From: Hyphomicrobium sp.
GTDB lineage: Bacteria > Pseudomonadota > Alphaproteobacteria > Rhizobiales > Hyphomicrobiaceae
Length of the DNA stretch: 64,000 bases
Direction of reading: 5' to 3'
Assembly (NCBI GenBank): GCA_002928515.1
Contig: PERI01000005.1
Location: forward strand, 62,001-126,000
The notes beneath the pieces were generated by a model, which saw only the letters and a program-made list of their open reading frames with translations, was not told the origin of the DNA and ran no database searches. Positions within the stretch are counted from its first letter, which is position 1. Each line of letters starts with the position of its first letter. The translations under genes and the position numbers were made by a program. Below are positions 52,423-61,301 of the stretch, piece after piece.

Positions 52423-53868
52423 ATGCCGATTTGTGCTCGCTTCGCACCCGACGTTTTTAGGCTTCAACGTTTTTGGATTTTAACCGTACTGGCCATCTCC
52501 ATGCTCGCACTGAACCCACACGCTTATGCCGCCGCATCCGCAACACGCGCCACCGAATTCAAACTCGACAACGGCATGCAGGTCGTCGTCATCCCGGATC
52601 GCCGCGCGCCTGTCATCACGCACATGGTCTGGTATCGCGTCGGCGCCGCAGACGAAGATCGCGGCACATCCGGCATCGCTCACTTCCTCGAACATTTGAT
52701 GTTCAAATCCACCGAAAAAATTCAGGTCGGCGAATTCTCGAAAATCGTCAGCCGCCTCGGTGGCCAGGACAATGCTTTCACTGGCAACGACGCGACGGCA
52801 TATTTCCAACGCGTGTCGAAAGATCGTCTGCCGCGCATGATGGAGATGGAAGCTGACCGTATGGTCAATTTGCGGCTCGATGAAAAAGAGGTGCTGACCG
52901 AGCGCGACGTGATTTTAGAAGAGCGCCGCTCGCGTATCGAAAACAATCCATCTGCGTTGCTCAACGAGCAGATGAACGCGGCGATGTATTTGAACCATCC
53001 CTACGGCGTGCCGATCATCGGTTGGTATCACGAGATGCAAAAGCTCTCGCGTCAGGACGCGCTGGAGTTTTACAAAAAATACTATGCGCCCAACAACGCC
53101 ATCCTGATTGTTTCCGGCGATGTGACGCCGGAAGAAGTCAAAACGCTGGCAGACGCCACGTATGGCAAAATTCCCTCGAACCCGGATGTCATCACAAAGC
53201 GTGTTCGTCCGCAGGAACCACCATCACTCGTGCCGCGTCGTGTCGAACTGAAAGACCCGCGTGCCGGCAATTTCTCGTTCCACCGCGATTATCTGACGCC
53301 GAGCTACACGACGGCCAAACCCGGCGAAGCCGAAGCATTGGATCTGATGATGCAGATTGCGGCCTCTGGTTCGACCAGTCGGCTGTATAAAAAACTCGTC
53401 GTTGAAAGCAAATTGGCGTCGAGCGCATCGGGCAGCTATTCAGGCAGCGGTCTCGATAGCGGATCGTTGTCGCTCTATGCAATTGCTGCCGATGGTGTCG
53501 CCTTACGCGACGTCGAAGCCGCCATCGATGCGATTTTTGCGGACATTGTAAAAAACGGCGTGACGCAAGCAGAACTCGATCGCGCGAAAAGCAGTTATCT
53601 CGCCGATTACATCTATGAGAGTGACAATCAGGCGACTTTGGCACGTCGTTATGGTTGGGCCTTGGCTGTCGAGCGCACGGTCGCCGACGTCGAAGCATGG
53701 CCTGAGGCGATCGGCAAAGTCACACGCGAAGAGATACAGAAGGTGGCGGCGCAATATCTGGATTTACGCCGCTCTGTGACCGGCTATCTCATTCCCGACA
53801 AGAGCGGAGTTGCGCAAGGTGGCGACGCGCCTGCGACTGATGATGCCGCCAACAGCGTTGTGAGGTAA
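52423..53868 (+). CDS. M16 family zinc peptidase (active subunit)
   Basis: A 481-residue exported metallopeptidase. A signal peptide (FWILTVLAISMLALNPHAYAA) is followed by an N-terminal domain with SGIAHFLEHLMFKST, the inverted zinc motif HxxEH. The third ligand glutamate lies in the ERDVILEERRSRIENNP region. The C-terminal M16 domain is at about 230-460. It is paired with a second M16 gene four bases downstream whose product lacks the zinc motif, giving an active/inactive heterodimer as known for bacterial and mitochondrial processing peptidases. Substrates are unknown; location should be periplasmic. Confidence 0.92.
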   Translation: MPICARFAPDVFRLQRFWILTVLAISMLALNPHAYAAASATRATEFKLDNGMQVVVIPDRRAPVITHMVWYRVGAADEDRGTSGIAHFLEHLMFKSTEKIQVGEFSKIVSRLGGQDNAFTGNDATAYFQRVSKDRLPRMMEMEADRMVNLRLDEKEVLTERDVILEERRSRIENNPSALLNEQMNAAMYLNHPYGVPIIGWYHEMQKLSRQDALEFYKKYYAPNNAILIVSGDVTPEEVKTLADATYGKIPSNPDVITKRVRPQEPPSLVPRRVELKDPRAGNFSFHRDYLTPSYTTAKPGEAEALDLMMQIAASGSTSRLYKKLVVESKLASSASGSYSGSGLDSGSLSLYAIAADGVALRDVEAAIDAIFADIVKNGVTQAELDRAKSSYLADYIYESDNQATLARRYGWALAVERTVADVEAWPEAIGKVTREEIQKVAAQYLDLRRSVTGYLIPDKSGVAQGGDAPATDDAANSVVR

Positions 53869-53872
53869 GCCA

Positions 53873-55279
53873 ATGACGCTTGTGTCGCGTGTCCTGAACG
53901 CGGGTCGTGAGACCATCGCGCATCTCGAAAATGGCTTTCGCCTGACAGTGCTCGCCACTGTTCTCGGTTTCACACTTACAGCACCGGCCGCAGCCATGAA
54001 CATTCAGACGATCAAAAGCCCAGGCGGTATTGAAGCGTGGCTCGTTGAAGAGCACGGCGTGCCGTTGATGGCACTGCGCTTTGCATTCGATGGCGGCAAC
54101 AGCCAAGATCCAGTCGGCAAAGACGGTGTTGCCAACTTCATCACTGCGATGATGGATGAGGGTGCTGGCGACATCAAAGCCGAAGAGTTCCAGGAGCGCA
54201 TGGAAGATATCGCCATGCGCATGAGCTACGAGGATAGCAAAGACACCCTCTATGGCACGATGGAAACACTGACGGCTAACCGCGATAAAGCGGTCGATCT
54301 GTTGAAGCTCGCCATCCAAAAGCCGCGCTTCGATAAAGATGCTGTCGATCGTATTCGCCAGCAGCTTCTGGCCAATGTGTCTTACGAAGAAAAAGATCCC
54401 GATAAAGTCGCCATGAAGCAGTGGTTGGCGACGGCCTTCGAGGGCCACCCCTACGGCCGCCCCGCGTTGGGCACCGTCGAGACCTTGTCGAAGGTCACAC
54501 GCGACGATCTCGCGGCCTATCACAAGCGCATCTTCACGCGCTCGAATTTAAAAGTTGTTGCCGTCGGCGACATCACCGCCGCCGAATTGGGCAAATTGCT
54601 CGATGAAGTGTTTGGTGGCCTTCCCGAAACAGCGGACCTATTGCCGGTCGCTAAAACCGAACCGGTCAATTCCGGCAAGCAGCAGATCGTCGATATGAAC
54701 GTACCGCAATCGGTGGCAGTGTTTGGATTGGGCGCGATGGCGCGCAAGCATCCCGACTTCATGACCGCATTTGTGATCAACCACATCCTCGGCGGCGGCG
54801 GCTTTTCAGCCAAGCTGATGGAAGAGGTGCGCGAAAAGCGCGGGCTGGCGTATTCAGTTTACACGTATATCCAACCGTTCCAGCACACGTCGATTTTGGC
54901 AGGCTCGGTTGCGACGAAAAATGAATCGATGGCCGAAAGCCTCGACATTATCCGTGCCGAATTGAAGAAGATGGCCGATGCCGGTCCAACCCAGGAGGAC
55001 CTCGACTCGGCCAAAAGCTATCTGACAGGCTCCTATGCGCTGCGCTTTGACACCAACTCGAAAATCGCCAGTCAGCTTTTAGGATTGATGCAGGAAGGCT
55101 TCGGGCCCGATTACGTCGAGAACCGCAACAAGCTGATCGAAGCCGTGACGATGGACGACATCAAGCGGGTTGCAAAAACCTTGCTCGATAGCGATGCGTT
55201 GATTGTGACAGTGGTCGGCAAGCCGGTGGGACTAAAGTCGGCGGCCCCAGTCGCGGTCAAACCTGCAACGCGCGGATAA
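53873..55279 (+). CDS. M16 family peptidase-like protein (zinc motif absent)
   Basis: A 468-residue partner of the preceding peptidase. The signal peptide reads LATVLGFTLTAPAAAM. Where the active subunit has HFLEH this one reads NFITAMMDEGA, so it cannot bind zinc in the usual way. The C-terminal domain keeps the conserved Arg/Tyr site in ILGGGGFSAKLMEEVREKRGLAYSVYTYIQP, which positions substrate in the other subunit. The gene starts four bases after its partner with a GAGG RBS. Heterodimer formation is inferred from the family. Confidence 0.92.
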   Translation: MTLVSRVLNAGRETIAHLENGFRLTVLATVLGFTLTAPAAAMNIQTIKSPGGIEAWLVEEHGVPLMALRFAFDGGNSQDPVGKDGVANFITAMMDEGAGDIKAEEFQERMEDIAMRMSYEDSKDTLYGTMETLTANRDKAVDLLKLAIQKPRFDKDAVDRIRQQLLANVSYEEKDPDKVAMKQWLATAFEGHPYGRPALGTVETLSKVTRDDLAAYHKRIFTRSNLKVVAVGDITAAELGKLLDEVFGGLPETADLLPVAKTEPVNSGKQQIVDMNVPQSVAVFGLGAMARKHPDFMTAFVINHILGGGGFSAKLMEEVREKRGLAYSVYTYIQPFQHTSILAGSVATKNESMAESLDIIRAELKKMADAGPTQEDLDSAKSYLTGSYALRFDTNSKIASQLLGLMQEGFGPDYVENRNKLIEAVTMDDIKRVAKTLLDSDALIVTVVGKPVGLKSAAPVAVKPATRG

Positions 55280-55340
55280 AACGCGCTTCAATTGTCAATT
55301 TGCCACGAAGCTGCCCTTTGCAGCGTGACTATAATCATGT

Positions 55341-55362
55341 CCGGCCACAGTTGTGTGGCCGG
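55341..55362 (+). other. Strong hairpin upstream of pgi
   Basis: CCGGCCACA and TGTGGCCGG form a perfect nine-pair stem with a GTTG loop, 50 bases before the pgi start. No T run follows, so it is not a typical terminator. It may stabilise the 5' end or be a regulator site. Confidence 0.5.
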
Positions 55363-55412
55363 TGAGCGTTTCGGTGGACGCTGGTGGGCAATCGAAGGGG
55401 CAGGGGCAATCC

Positions 55413-56774
55413 ATGGCGGATGATGGCGGCGTGGCCAAAAAGGCATCGGGTGGCTACCGGCAATCGATTGATGGGTGTTTGGAAAGCACCATTAGTTCGC
55501 ACGGAATATCCAATTCGACGTTGGAAGCTTGGCTAGCGCGCACCGAACCGTTTCTGAAAGAGTTGCGACGCGATTATGCCGACGGTCGCCTTCCGCTGTT
55601 GCGCATTGCTGAAGAACGACAGGATATTTTGGATGCAGCGCGCGCCCTACAAGCACTGTCGGTTGGCGCCAAGACGATCGTGTTTTTCGGTACCGGTGGA
55701 TCAAGCCTTGGTGGCCAGACTCTCGCGCAGTTGGCGGGATGGAATATCCCTGGTGGCGCTGACGCCAAACAACGCACGCGCCCGCGCACGCGTTTCTACG
55801 ACAACCTAGATGGCACGACGCTGGCCGGTGGCTTGAGCGGGCTCGATCTGGCGACCACACGCTTTATCGTCACGTCGAAGTCTGGCGGCACGGCAGAAAC
55901 AATAGCCCAAACAATCGCTGCCTTGCAGACTGTCCATGCGGCGGGTCTCGATGCGCAAATCCCGAAAATGTTTCTCGGTATCACGGAGCCCGCCGATCCC
56001 GAGAAATCGAACGGACTGCGCGCGCTGTTTGAAAGTTTCTCGATCCCGATCTTGGACCACCATCCAGGGATTGGTGGGCGCTATTCCTGCCTGACGAATG
56101 TCGGATTGATGCCCGCGATGGCGCGCGGGCTTGATCCGGTCGCCATCCGTCAAGGCGCGCAAACCGTCATCGACGATTTATTGCAGGCACACTCTGCCGA
56201 TGCCTTCGCACCCGCGCTGGGTGCAGCGATGGCCGTTGCGCTCAACAAGAAAGGCCTGAAGACCTTCGTCGTGATGCCCTATGCCGACAGGCTCGGGCGC
56301 TTAGCAGCCTGGTTTGTGCAACTGTGGTCCGAGAGCCTTGGCAAAGCGGGCAAAGGCACCAGTGCCATTGCAGCGCTCGGTCCGCTCGACCAGCACAGCC
56401 AGTTGCAGCTCTATATGGACGGACCACGCGAGCATTATCTGACGGTATTGCGGGTCGATAGCGCAGGCGCGGGCCCGCGTCTGTCGCCGCAGTTGGCACG
56501 CATCGCAGGTGCTGAATATCTCGGCGGTCAGGCGATTGGCGATATCGTGGCAGCGCAATCCCATGCCGTTCCCGAAGCCCTCGCACGGGCGAATCGTCCC
56601 GTGCGCACCATCGATCTGGACGTACTGAACGAAAAGACTCTCGGCGCCCTGCTGATGCACTTTATGATCGAAACGATTCTGGCCGGCCGATTGCTGGGCG
56701 TCGATCCGTTCGATCAGCCCGCGGTCGAGATGGCCAAGATATTAACGAAGGAGCGCCTCGCCCAAGGCGCATAA
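55413..56774 (+). CDS. pgi: Glucose-6-phosphate isomerase
   Basis: A 453-residue enzyme interconverting glucose-6-phosphate and fructose-6-phosphate. FFGTGGSSLGGQTLAQLA, FIVTSKSGGTAETIAQT (SIS phosphate-binding), GIGGRYSCLTNVGLMPA, QLWSESLGKAGKG (catalytic Glu region) and LDQHSQLQLYMDGP are all diagnostic. It is shorter than E. coli Pgi (549) and belongs to the compact bacterial class. ATG 55413 was preferred to the track start, being preceded by AGGGG. It is followed by mutL after 30 bases. Confidence 0.93.
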   Translation: MADDGGVAKKASGGYRQSIDGCLESTISSHGISNSTLEAWLARTEPFLKELRRDYADGRLPLLRIAEERQDILDAARALQALSVGAKTIVFFGTGGSSLGGQTLAQLAGWNIPGGADAKQRTRPRTRFYDNLDGTTLAGGLSGLDLATTRFIVTSKSGGTAETIAQTIAALQTVHAAGLDAQIPKMFLGITEPADPEKSNGLRALFESFSIPILDHHPGIGGRYSCLTNVGLMPAMARGLDPVAIRQGAQTVIDDLLQAHSADAFAPALGAAMAVALNKKGLKTFVVMPYADRLGRLAAWFVQLWSESLGKAGKGTSAIAALGPLDQHSQLQLYMDGPREHYLTVLRVDSAGAGPRLSPQLARIAGAEYLGGQAIGDIVAAQSHAVPEALARANRPVRTIDLDVLNEKTLGALLMHFMIETILAGRLLGVDPFDQPAVEMAKILTKERLAQGA

Positions 56775-56804
56775 CGCGCTAGTTTTGCGCGGGAGCTGCC
56801 TGCC

Positions 56805-58583
56805 GTGTTGATCCGTCAGCTATCGCCCGTAACGATCAATCGCATTGCCGCGGGCGAAGTGATTGAACGGCCGGCAAGCGTCGTCAAGGAACTGGTTGAA
56901 AATTCCATAGATGCGGGCGCGCGCCATATCGAGATCGTGATTGCGGACGGCGGGTTGTCGCTCATTCGTGTCAGCGATGACGGGCACGGTATGGGGCCGG
57001 ACGATTTGGCAATGTCGGTCGAGCGCCATGCAACATCGAAACTGTCTGAAGAAGATTTGTTCGATATCCGCAGCCTAGGATTCCGCGGCGAAGCACTACC
57101 GTCGATTGGCGCCATCGCGCATCTGGAGATATCATCGAAGGCCGCAGCGGCGCGTGATGCTTTCAGCCTCGCAGTCGTGCGTGGCGCGAAGGGCGCGATC
57201 AAACCTGCGGCACTGAACAGCGGCACGACGATTGATGTGCGCGATCTATTTTCCGCGACACCCGCGCGGCTGAAATTCATGAAATCGCAACGTGCCGAAG
57301 CCATGGCCGTGATGGAAACGGTACGCCGCTTGGCAATGGCGCATCCAGCAATCGGGTTCATGGTGCAAACCGGCGAGCGCAAGCCGACGCAATTTTCAAA
57401 GCAATCATCAAGTCCGGACGGATTGCTCGTCAGGCTTGGCGATATTATGGGCCGCGCATTCATGGACGATGCGTTGGAAATTGCAGGCGGTGCTTCTGGT
57501 GCGAGCGGACCTATGCGCGTGTTTGGCTTTGCCGGTTTACCGACCCTGCATCGCCCGGATGCCAGCCAACAATATCTCTTCGTGAATGGTCGGCCCGTCA
57601 AAGATAAGCTGCTAATCGGCGCGGTGCGCGCAGCCTATGGCGATTTGATCCCGCGCGGTCGTTCGCCCTTGCTGGCGCTGTTTCTGGAAGTCCAACCCAG
57701 CGATGTCGATGTCAACGTGCATCCGGCCAAAGCCGAGGTCCGCTTTCGCGACAGCGGCCGCGTGCGGGCCATGATGGTTGGCGCGTTGAGCGACGCCTTA
57801 GCGAAAGCGGGGCACCGCGCATCGGCGCGGGGCGGCATAATGACCATTGAAACATTTGAGCCAGGCGTGCTGCCGCACATGGCAGCGCAAGCCTCAACGC
57901 ACGATGGTTTTGCAGAGGCAATGCAAGCGCCGTTCGACGGACTTGATGCGCCAAGTGGCGATGCGCGGGCTGGTGTGACCGATGTCCCAGAAGCTTTGCT
58001 CGACAGGCCGCTTGGCGCAGTGCGCGCGCAAGTGCACGAAAATTATATCGTCGCGCAGACGCGCGATGGGCTGGTCATTGTCGATCAGCACGCAGCCCAC
58101 GAACGCCTCGTCTATGAGCGCCTGAAAGCAAGCTTGGCAAATGGTGGCGTGGCCACGCAAGGCTTACTCATTCCTGCTATTGTCAGCCTCGAGTGCGATG
58201 ACGCAGATATTTTGGTTTCACGTGCCGATGAATTGGCGCAGTTGGGACTGGTGCTCGAAGGGTTTGGCGAAGGAGCCATCGCTGTGCGCGAAACACCAGC
58301 CTTACTTGGCGATACCGATATCGAAGGCTTGGTCAAAGATATCGCCGCAGAGTTGCGCAGCATCGGTTCGGCACGCGCCTTGAGAGACAAACTCGAAGCG
58401 GTGGCATCTCGCATGGCCTGCCACGGAAGCGTGCGCTCGGGGCGAAGATTGTCGGCAGACGAAATGAACGCGCTGTTACGCGCGATGGAAGCGACGCCTT
58501 ACTCTGGCCAATGCAACCATGGGCGACCGACCTATGTGGCTTTGAAACTTACCGACATCGAGCGGTTGTTCGGACGACGCTAA
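56805..58583 (+). CDS. mutL: DNA mismatch repair protein MutL
   Basis: A 592-residue mismatch repair ATPase and endonuclease. The N-terminal GHKL domain has RIAAGEVIERPASVVKELVENSIDAGA, DDGHGMGPDDL and GFRGEALPSIGAIAHLEI. LFVNGRPVKDKL and VDVNVHPAKAEVRF lie in the second part. The C-terminal domain contains DQHAAHERLVYE, which fits DQHA-x2-E-x4-E, the endonuclease motif of MutL proteins in bacteria without MutH, and ends with GQCNHGRP, close to the CPHGRP metal motif. The start is GTG 56805 with GGGAG ten bases upstream. Confidence 0.96.
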   Translation: MLIRQLSPVTINRIAAGEVIERPASVVKELVENSIDAGARHIEIVIADGGLSLIRVSDDGHGMGPDDLAMSVERHATSKLSEEDLFDIRSLGFRGEALPSIGAIAHLEISSKAAAARDAFSLAVVRGAKGAIKPAALNSGTTIDVRDLFSATPARLKFMKSQRAEAMAVMETVRRLAMAHPAIGFMVQTGERKPTQFSKQSSSPDGLLVRLGDIMGRAFMDDALEIAGGASGASGPMRVFGFAGLPTLHRPDASQQYLFVNGRPVKDKLLIGAVRAAYGDLIPRGRSPLLALFLEVQPSDVDVNVHPAKAEVRFRDSGRVRAMMVGALSDALAKAGHRASARGGIMTIETFEPGVLPHMAAQASTHDGFAEAMQAPFDGLDAPSGDARAGVTDVPEALLDRPLGAVRAQVHENYIVAQTRDGLVIVDQHAAHERLVYERLKASLANGGVATQGLLIPAIVSLECDDADILVSRADELAQLGLVLEGFGEGAIAVRETPALLGDTDIEGLVKDIAAELRSIGSARALRDKLEAVASRMACHGSVRSGRRLSADEMNALLRAMEATPYSGQCNHGRPTYVALKLTDIERLFGRR

Positions 58584-58604
58584 GTGGAGCGTAGACAACC
58601 AAAG

Positions 58605-58637
58605 AAAAAGCCTCCCGCGATGTGTCTCGCGAGAGGC
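58605..58637 (-). terminator. Terminator of bfr
   Basis: On the minus strand GCCTCTCGCGA and TCGCGGGAGGC form an 11-position stem with one G-U pair, followed by five U. It may also help end mutL transcription. Confidence 0.85.
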
Positions 58638-58670
58638 ATCAGATGTCGCCGAAACATTGCGCGATAAATC

Positions 58671-59162
58671 TTAGTGATCCTTCGACTCGTCCGCGCTTTC
58701 AGCTTGCAGAAGTCCGTAATTTTCAACGCCAATCTGCTTCAGCAAATCGAGCTGCGTTTCCAGGAAGTCGATGTGGCCTTCCTCATCTTTCAGCAATTCT
58801 TCGAATAACTGCATCGACACGTAATCGCCGTGTTCGCGGCACAGATCGCGTGACTTGGCATAGGTCTCCCGCGCGATGTATTCGCCCTTCAAATCGCATT
58901 CGAGAACTTCTTTGACGTTCTCGCCGATCATGAGGGGCGCGACGTGTTGAAGGTTCGGATGACCTTCAAGAAAAATGATGCGATCGACGAGTTTATCGGC
59001 GTGCTCCATCTCTTCGATGGATTCCTTGCGTTCTTTTTTGGCAAGTTTGGTGTAGCCCCAGTCGGCCAATAGACGGTAGTGAAGCCAATATTGGTTGATC
59101 GCGCCGAGTTCGAGTTTGAGCGCCTCGTTGAGACGCGCGATGACTTCCTTGTGGCCCTTCAT
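58671..59162 (-). CDS. bfr: Bacterioferritin
   Basis: A 163-residue iron-storage protein that builds 24-subunit heme-containing cages. Every ferroxidase ligand is at its E. coli position: Glu18, Glu51, His54, Glu94, Glu127 and His130, with heme-binding Met52. ATG 59162 ([15 protein letters not shown]) has GAGAGGG about nine bases before it; the track starts two codons earlier at TTG. An ICE-like iron box lies just upstream, and bfd, whose product helps release the iron, is the next gene on the same strand. Confidence 0.97.
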   Translation of the reverse strand: MKGHKEVIARLNEALKLELGAINQYWLHYRLLADWGYTKLAKKERKESIEEMEHADKLVDRIIFLEGHPNLQHVAPLMIGENVKEVLECDLKGEYIARETYAKSRDLCREHGDYVSMQLFEELLKDEEGHIDFLETQLDLLKQIGVENYGLLQAESADESKDH

Positions 59163-59190
59163 AAACAAAACCCTCTCATGCTTAAGCTAG

Positions 59191-59207
59191 TTTAGAATTC
59201 TTCTAGC
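59191..59207 (-). promoter_or_regulatory. Iron control element (Irr box) of bfr
   Basis: TTTAGAATTCTTCTAGC matches the ICE palindrome TTTAGAA-N3-TTCTAAA at 12 of 14 defined positions. It lies about 29 bases before the bfr start. In Hyphomicrobiales Irr binds ICE under iron limitation and commonly represses bfr. Confidence 0.7.
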
Positions 59208-59312
59208 ATAAGAGATCAGGCAAAGCCAAGGGCTTGCTCAACGCCAAAAGCGCACATCGATGGGGTCGCGTTTCGGTGTGCTTTAAAATGCAAAAAATGA
59301 GAATGTTCAGCC

Positions 59313-59642
59313 TCAGGCGACGCGGCGCGGTAAGCCCAATTCAGCACGTCGGGCAGCGACCATGGCTGTGCGCGCCTGCTGGCGTTCTTCCAGGCGAATG
59401 AGCTTGGCTCGAGCTTCGGCCAGAATAAACGGGCAAACGCGCGTATCGGCCTGAAGGCGATCCATGGCATTATAAATCGTCGCGACCGTGAGCGGCGCGC
59501 ACGTGCAGCAATTCATTTTTTTGTTGAGGTGTCGAAACACAACGCCAGGCGTTGGCAGCAGCGCTTGTGGCGCGCTCATAATTTCAACCACGGCATGCTC
59601 GATATCTCGGGCAGAGATAACGGCGCAAGAACATACAATCAC
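59313..59642 (-). CDS. bfd: Bfd-like [2Fe-2S] bacterioferritin-associated ferredoxin
   Basis: A 109-residue protein of the BFD family. MIVCSCAVISARDIEHAV and NCCTCAPLTVATIYNAM give cluster ligands Cys4, Cys6, Cys45 and Cys48, with CxC then CxxC spacing as in Bfd. Bfd passes electrons to bacterioferritin to release iron. It is longer than E. coli Bfd (64) through an insert of about seven residues and a charged C-terminal helix. It is 150 bases upstream of bfr on the same strand. Confidence 0.88.
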   Translation of the reverse strand: MIVCSCAVISARDIEHAVVEIMSAPQALLPTPGVVFRHLNKKMNCCTCAPLTVATIYNAMDRLQADTRVCPFILAEARAKLIRLEERQQARTAMVAARRAELGLPRRVA

Positions 59643-59970
59643 GTGCCTTAGTCTCCAATCATACGGGGTTCAAGGCCCCGGCATCGGACGTCCGATAGTG
59701 GACAATAAGAAATTGCGCTTCTCAACAAGCGCCGTCAAGTGCCTTGCCCAAACTGCGGCGACACAGCAACATTATGATTTAGAACACTTAAAAAGTAGCG
59801 CTGAAAAGTCGACAATGTGAGCCGAGCAAGAAAGGTGAGCTCGGCGACCTGATGCACGCCTCGATAGCTCTAGGTGTATGATGTACCAATATTTTTTCTA
59901 ATTTACGCTATCGCTCGCGCCATTCAATTGATTTACCGTCTCACCGCACTGACACGATAGGGGCGCGATA
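59643..59970. other. Divergent intergenic region between bfd and the sugar transporter
   Basis: About 330 bases holding both promoters. It includes a second ICE-like palindrome (59778-59794). A 110-residue ORF in the track (59488..59820) overlaps bfd and has no coding character. Confidence 0.5.
59778..59794. promoter_or_regulatory. Second ICE-like sequence, half conserved
   Basis: TTTAGAACACTTAAAAA matches TTTAGAA-N3-TTCTAAA at 12 of 14 positions, with a weak right half. It is 136 bases before bfd and 177 before the transporter, so its target is unclear. Confidence 0.35.
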
Positions 59971-61230
59971 ATGACCGGCGGGACCAAGATTGAAGCAAGC
60001 GCTCTGGGACCGATGCTCACCATCGGCATCCTGTTTTTCATTTTCGGGTTCGTGACGTGGCTCAACGGCCCACTGATTACATTTGTAAAACTTGCCTTTG
60101 AGTTAGATGACGTGAGCGCCTTCTTGGTGCCAATGGCGTTCTATCTGTCGTACTTTTTTCTCGCATTGCCTTCGGCCGGAATTCTGCAGCGCACGGGCAT
60201 GAAACGCGGCATGGCGTTGGGCCTGCTCGTGATGGCCATCGGTGCCGTTGTGTTTGGTCAATTCACGACCATGCGCGATTACACAGGCGCATTGGGCGGG
60301 CTGTTTGTCATCGGTGCCGGTCTGTCACTGCTGCAAACGGCGTCGAATCCTTACATCAGCATCATCGGACCGATCGATACCGCTGCTCGGCGCATAGCGT
60401 TCATGGGCATCTGCAACAAATTTGCAGGCTTCCTGGCACCGTTTGTATTCGGTGTGCTCGTGCTGCACGGCCTCGATGATTTCGATGCGCAAGTGAAAGC
60501 CGCGCCGACACTCGATGCGCGCAACACGCTGCTCGATACCTTCGCCGCGCAAGTACACGCACCCTACATGCTGATGGCTGCATTACTGGCTGCACTCGCG
60601 ATTTGGATCGCCCGCTCTGGCCTACCGGAGATCATGCCAGAGGCGGTCAATGAGCAATCCGAAGTGAATAACAATGGCTCACGCAGTATTTTTAGCTTCC
60701 CGCATTTATGGCTGGGCGTCGTCTGCTTATTTTTGTATGTCGGCGTCGAAGTCATGGCAGGCGACGCGATCGGCGTCTATGGCGCGAGCTTTGGCATACC
60801 CCTCGACGACACGCGTCTGTTCACGTCTTACACACTGTTTGCGATGTTGATCGGATATATTGCAGGCTTGTTGCTTATTCCTCGCTTCGCGTCACAACAG
60901 ACGTATCTTGCGTTGTCCGCAGTGCTCGGTGTTGTGTTGACGGTACTTGCAACGCTCACCAGCGGCATCGTGTCGGTCGGCTTTATAGCTAGTCTTGGTT
61001 TTGCCAACGCGATGATGTGGCCTGCGATCTTTCCACTGGCGATTAAGGGGCTGGGACGTCACACCGAAACGGGCTCGGCACTTCTCATCATGGCAATCGC
61101 CGGCGGCGCGCTGATGCCCTATGCGTTTGCTGTACTGAAGGAATACATAGATTTCCAGCTAGCTTATGCCGCGATTGCTGTGCCAGCGTACGCGTACATT
61201 TGTTTTTATGGCGTGCGGGGATGGCGTTAG
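59971..61230 (+). CDS. Sugar:H+ symporter, FucP/GluP family MFS
   Basis: A 419-residue major facilitator with 12 spans. FFIFGFVTWLNGPLITFVKLAFEL is the signature first helix of the FHS (FucP/GluP) subfamily, with a mid helix TASNPYISIIGP and LGFANAMMWPAIFPLAIKGLGRHTETGSALLIMAIAGGALMP later. Family members carry L-fucose, glucose, galactose or N-acetylglucosamine. The substrate here is unknown because no catabolic genes adjoin it. The RBS GGGGCG stands before ATG 59971. Confidence 0.9.
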   Translation: MTGGTKIEASALGPMLTIGILFFIFGFVTWLNGPLITFVKLAFELDDVSAFLVPMAFYLSYFFLALPSAGILQRTGMKRGMALGLLVMAIGAVVFGQFTTMRDYTGALGGLFVIGAGLSLLQTASNPYISIIGPIDTAARRIAFMGICNKFAGFLAPFVFGVLVLHGLDDFDAQVKAAPTLDARNTLLDTFAAQVHAPYMLMAALLAALAIWIARSGLPEIMPEAVNEQSEVNNNGSRSIFSFPHLWLGVVCLFLYVGVEVMAGDAIGVYGASFGIPLDDTRLFTSYTLFAMLIGYIAGLLLIPRFASQQTYLALSAVLGVVLTVLATLTSGIVSVGFIASLGFANAMMWPAIFPLAIKGLGRHTETGSALLIMAIAGGALMPYAFAVLKEYIDFQLAYAAIAVPAYAYICFYGVRGWR

Positions 61231-61301
61231 CATGAGTGCAAGCACATTCTACGGACACGCTTATACAATCCGTGGCGCGAGTATCTCTTCGAGGCCAATC
61301 T

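Noticed and set aside
56816-57601. 261-residue minus-strand ORF
   Set aside because: Antisense to the mutL ATPase domain, which is plainly the real gene.
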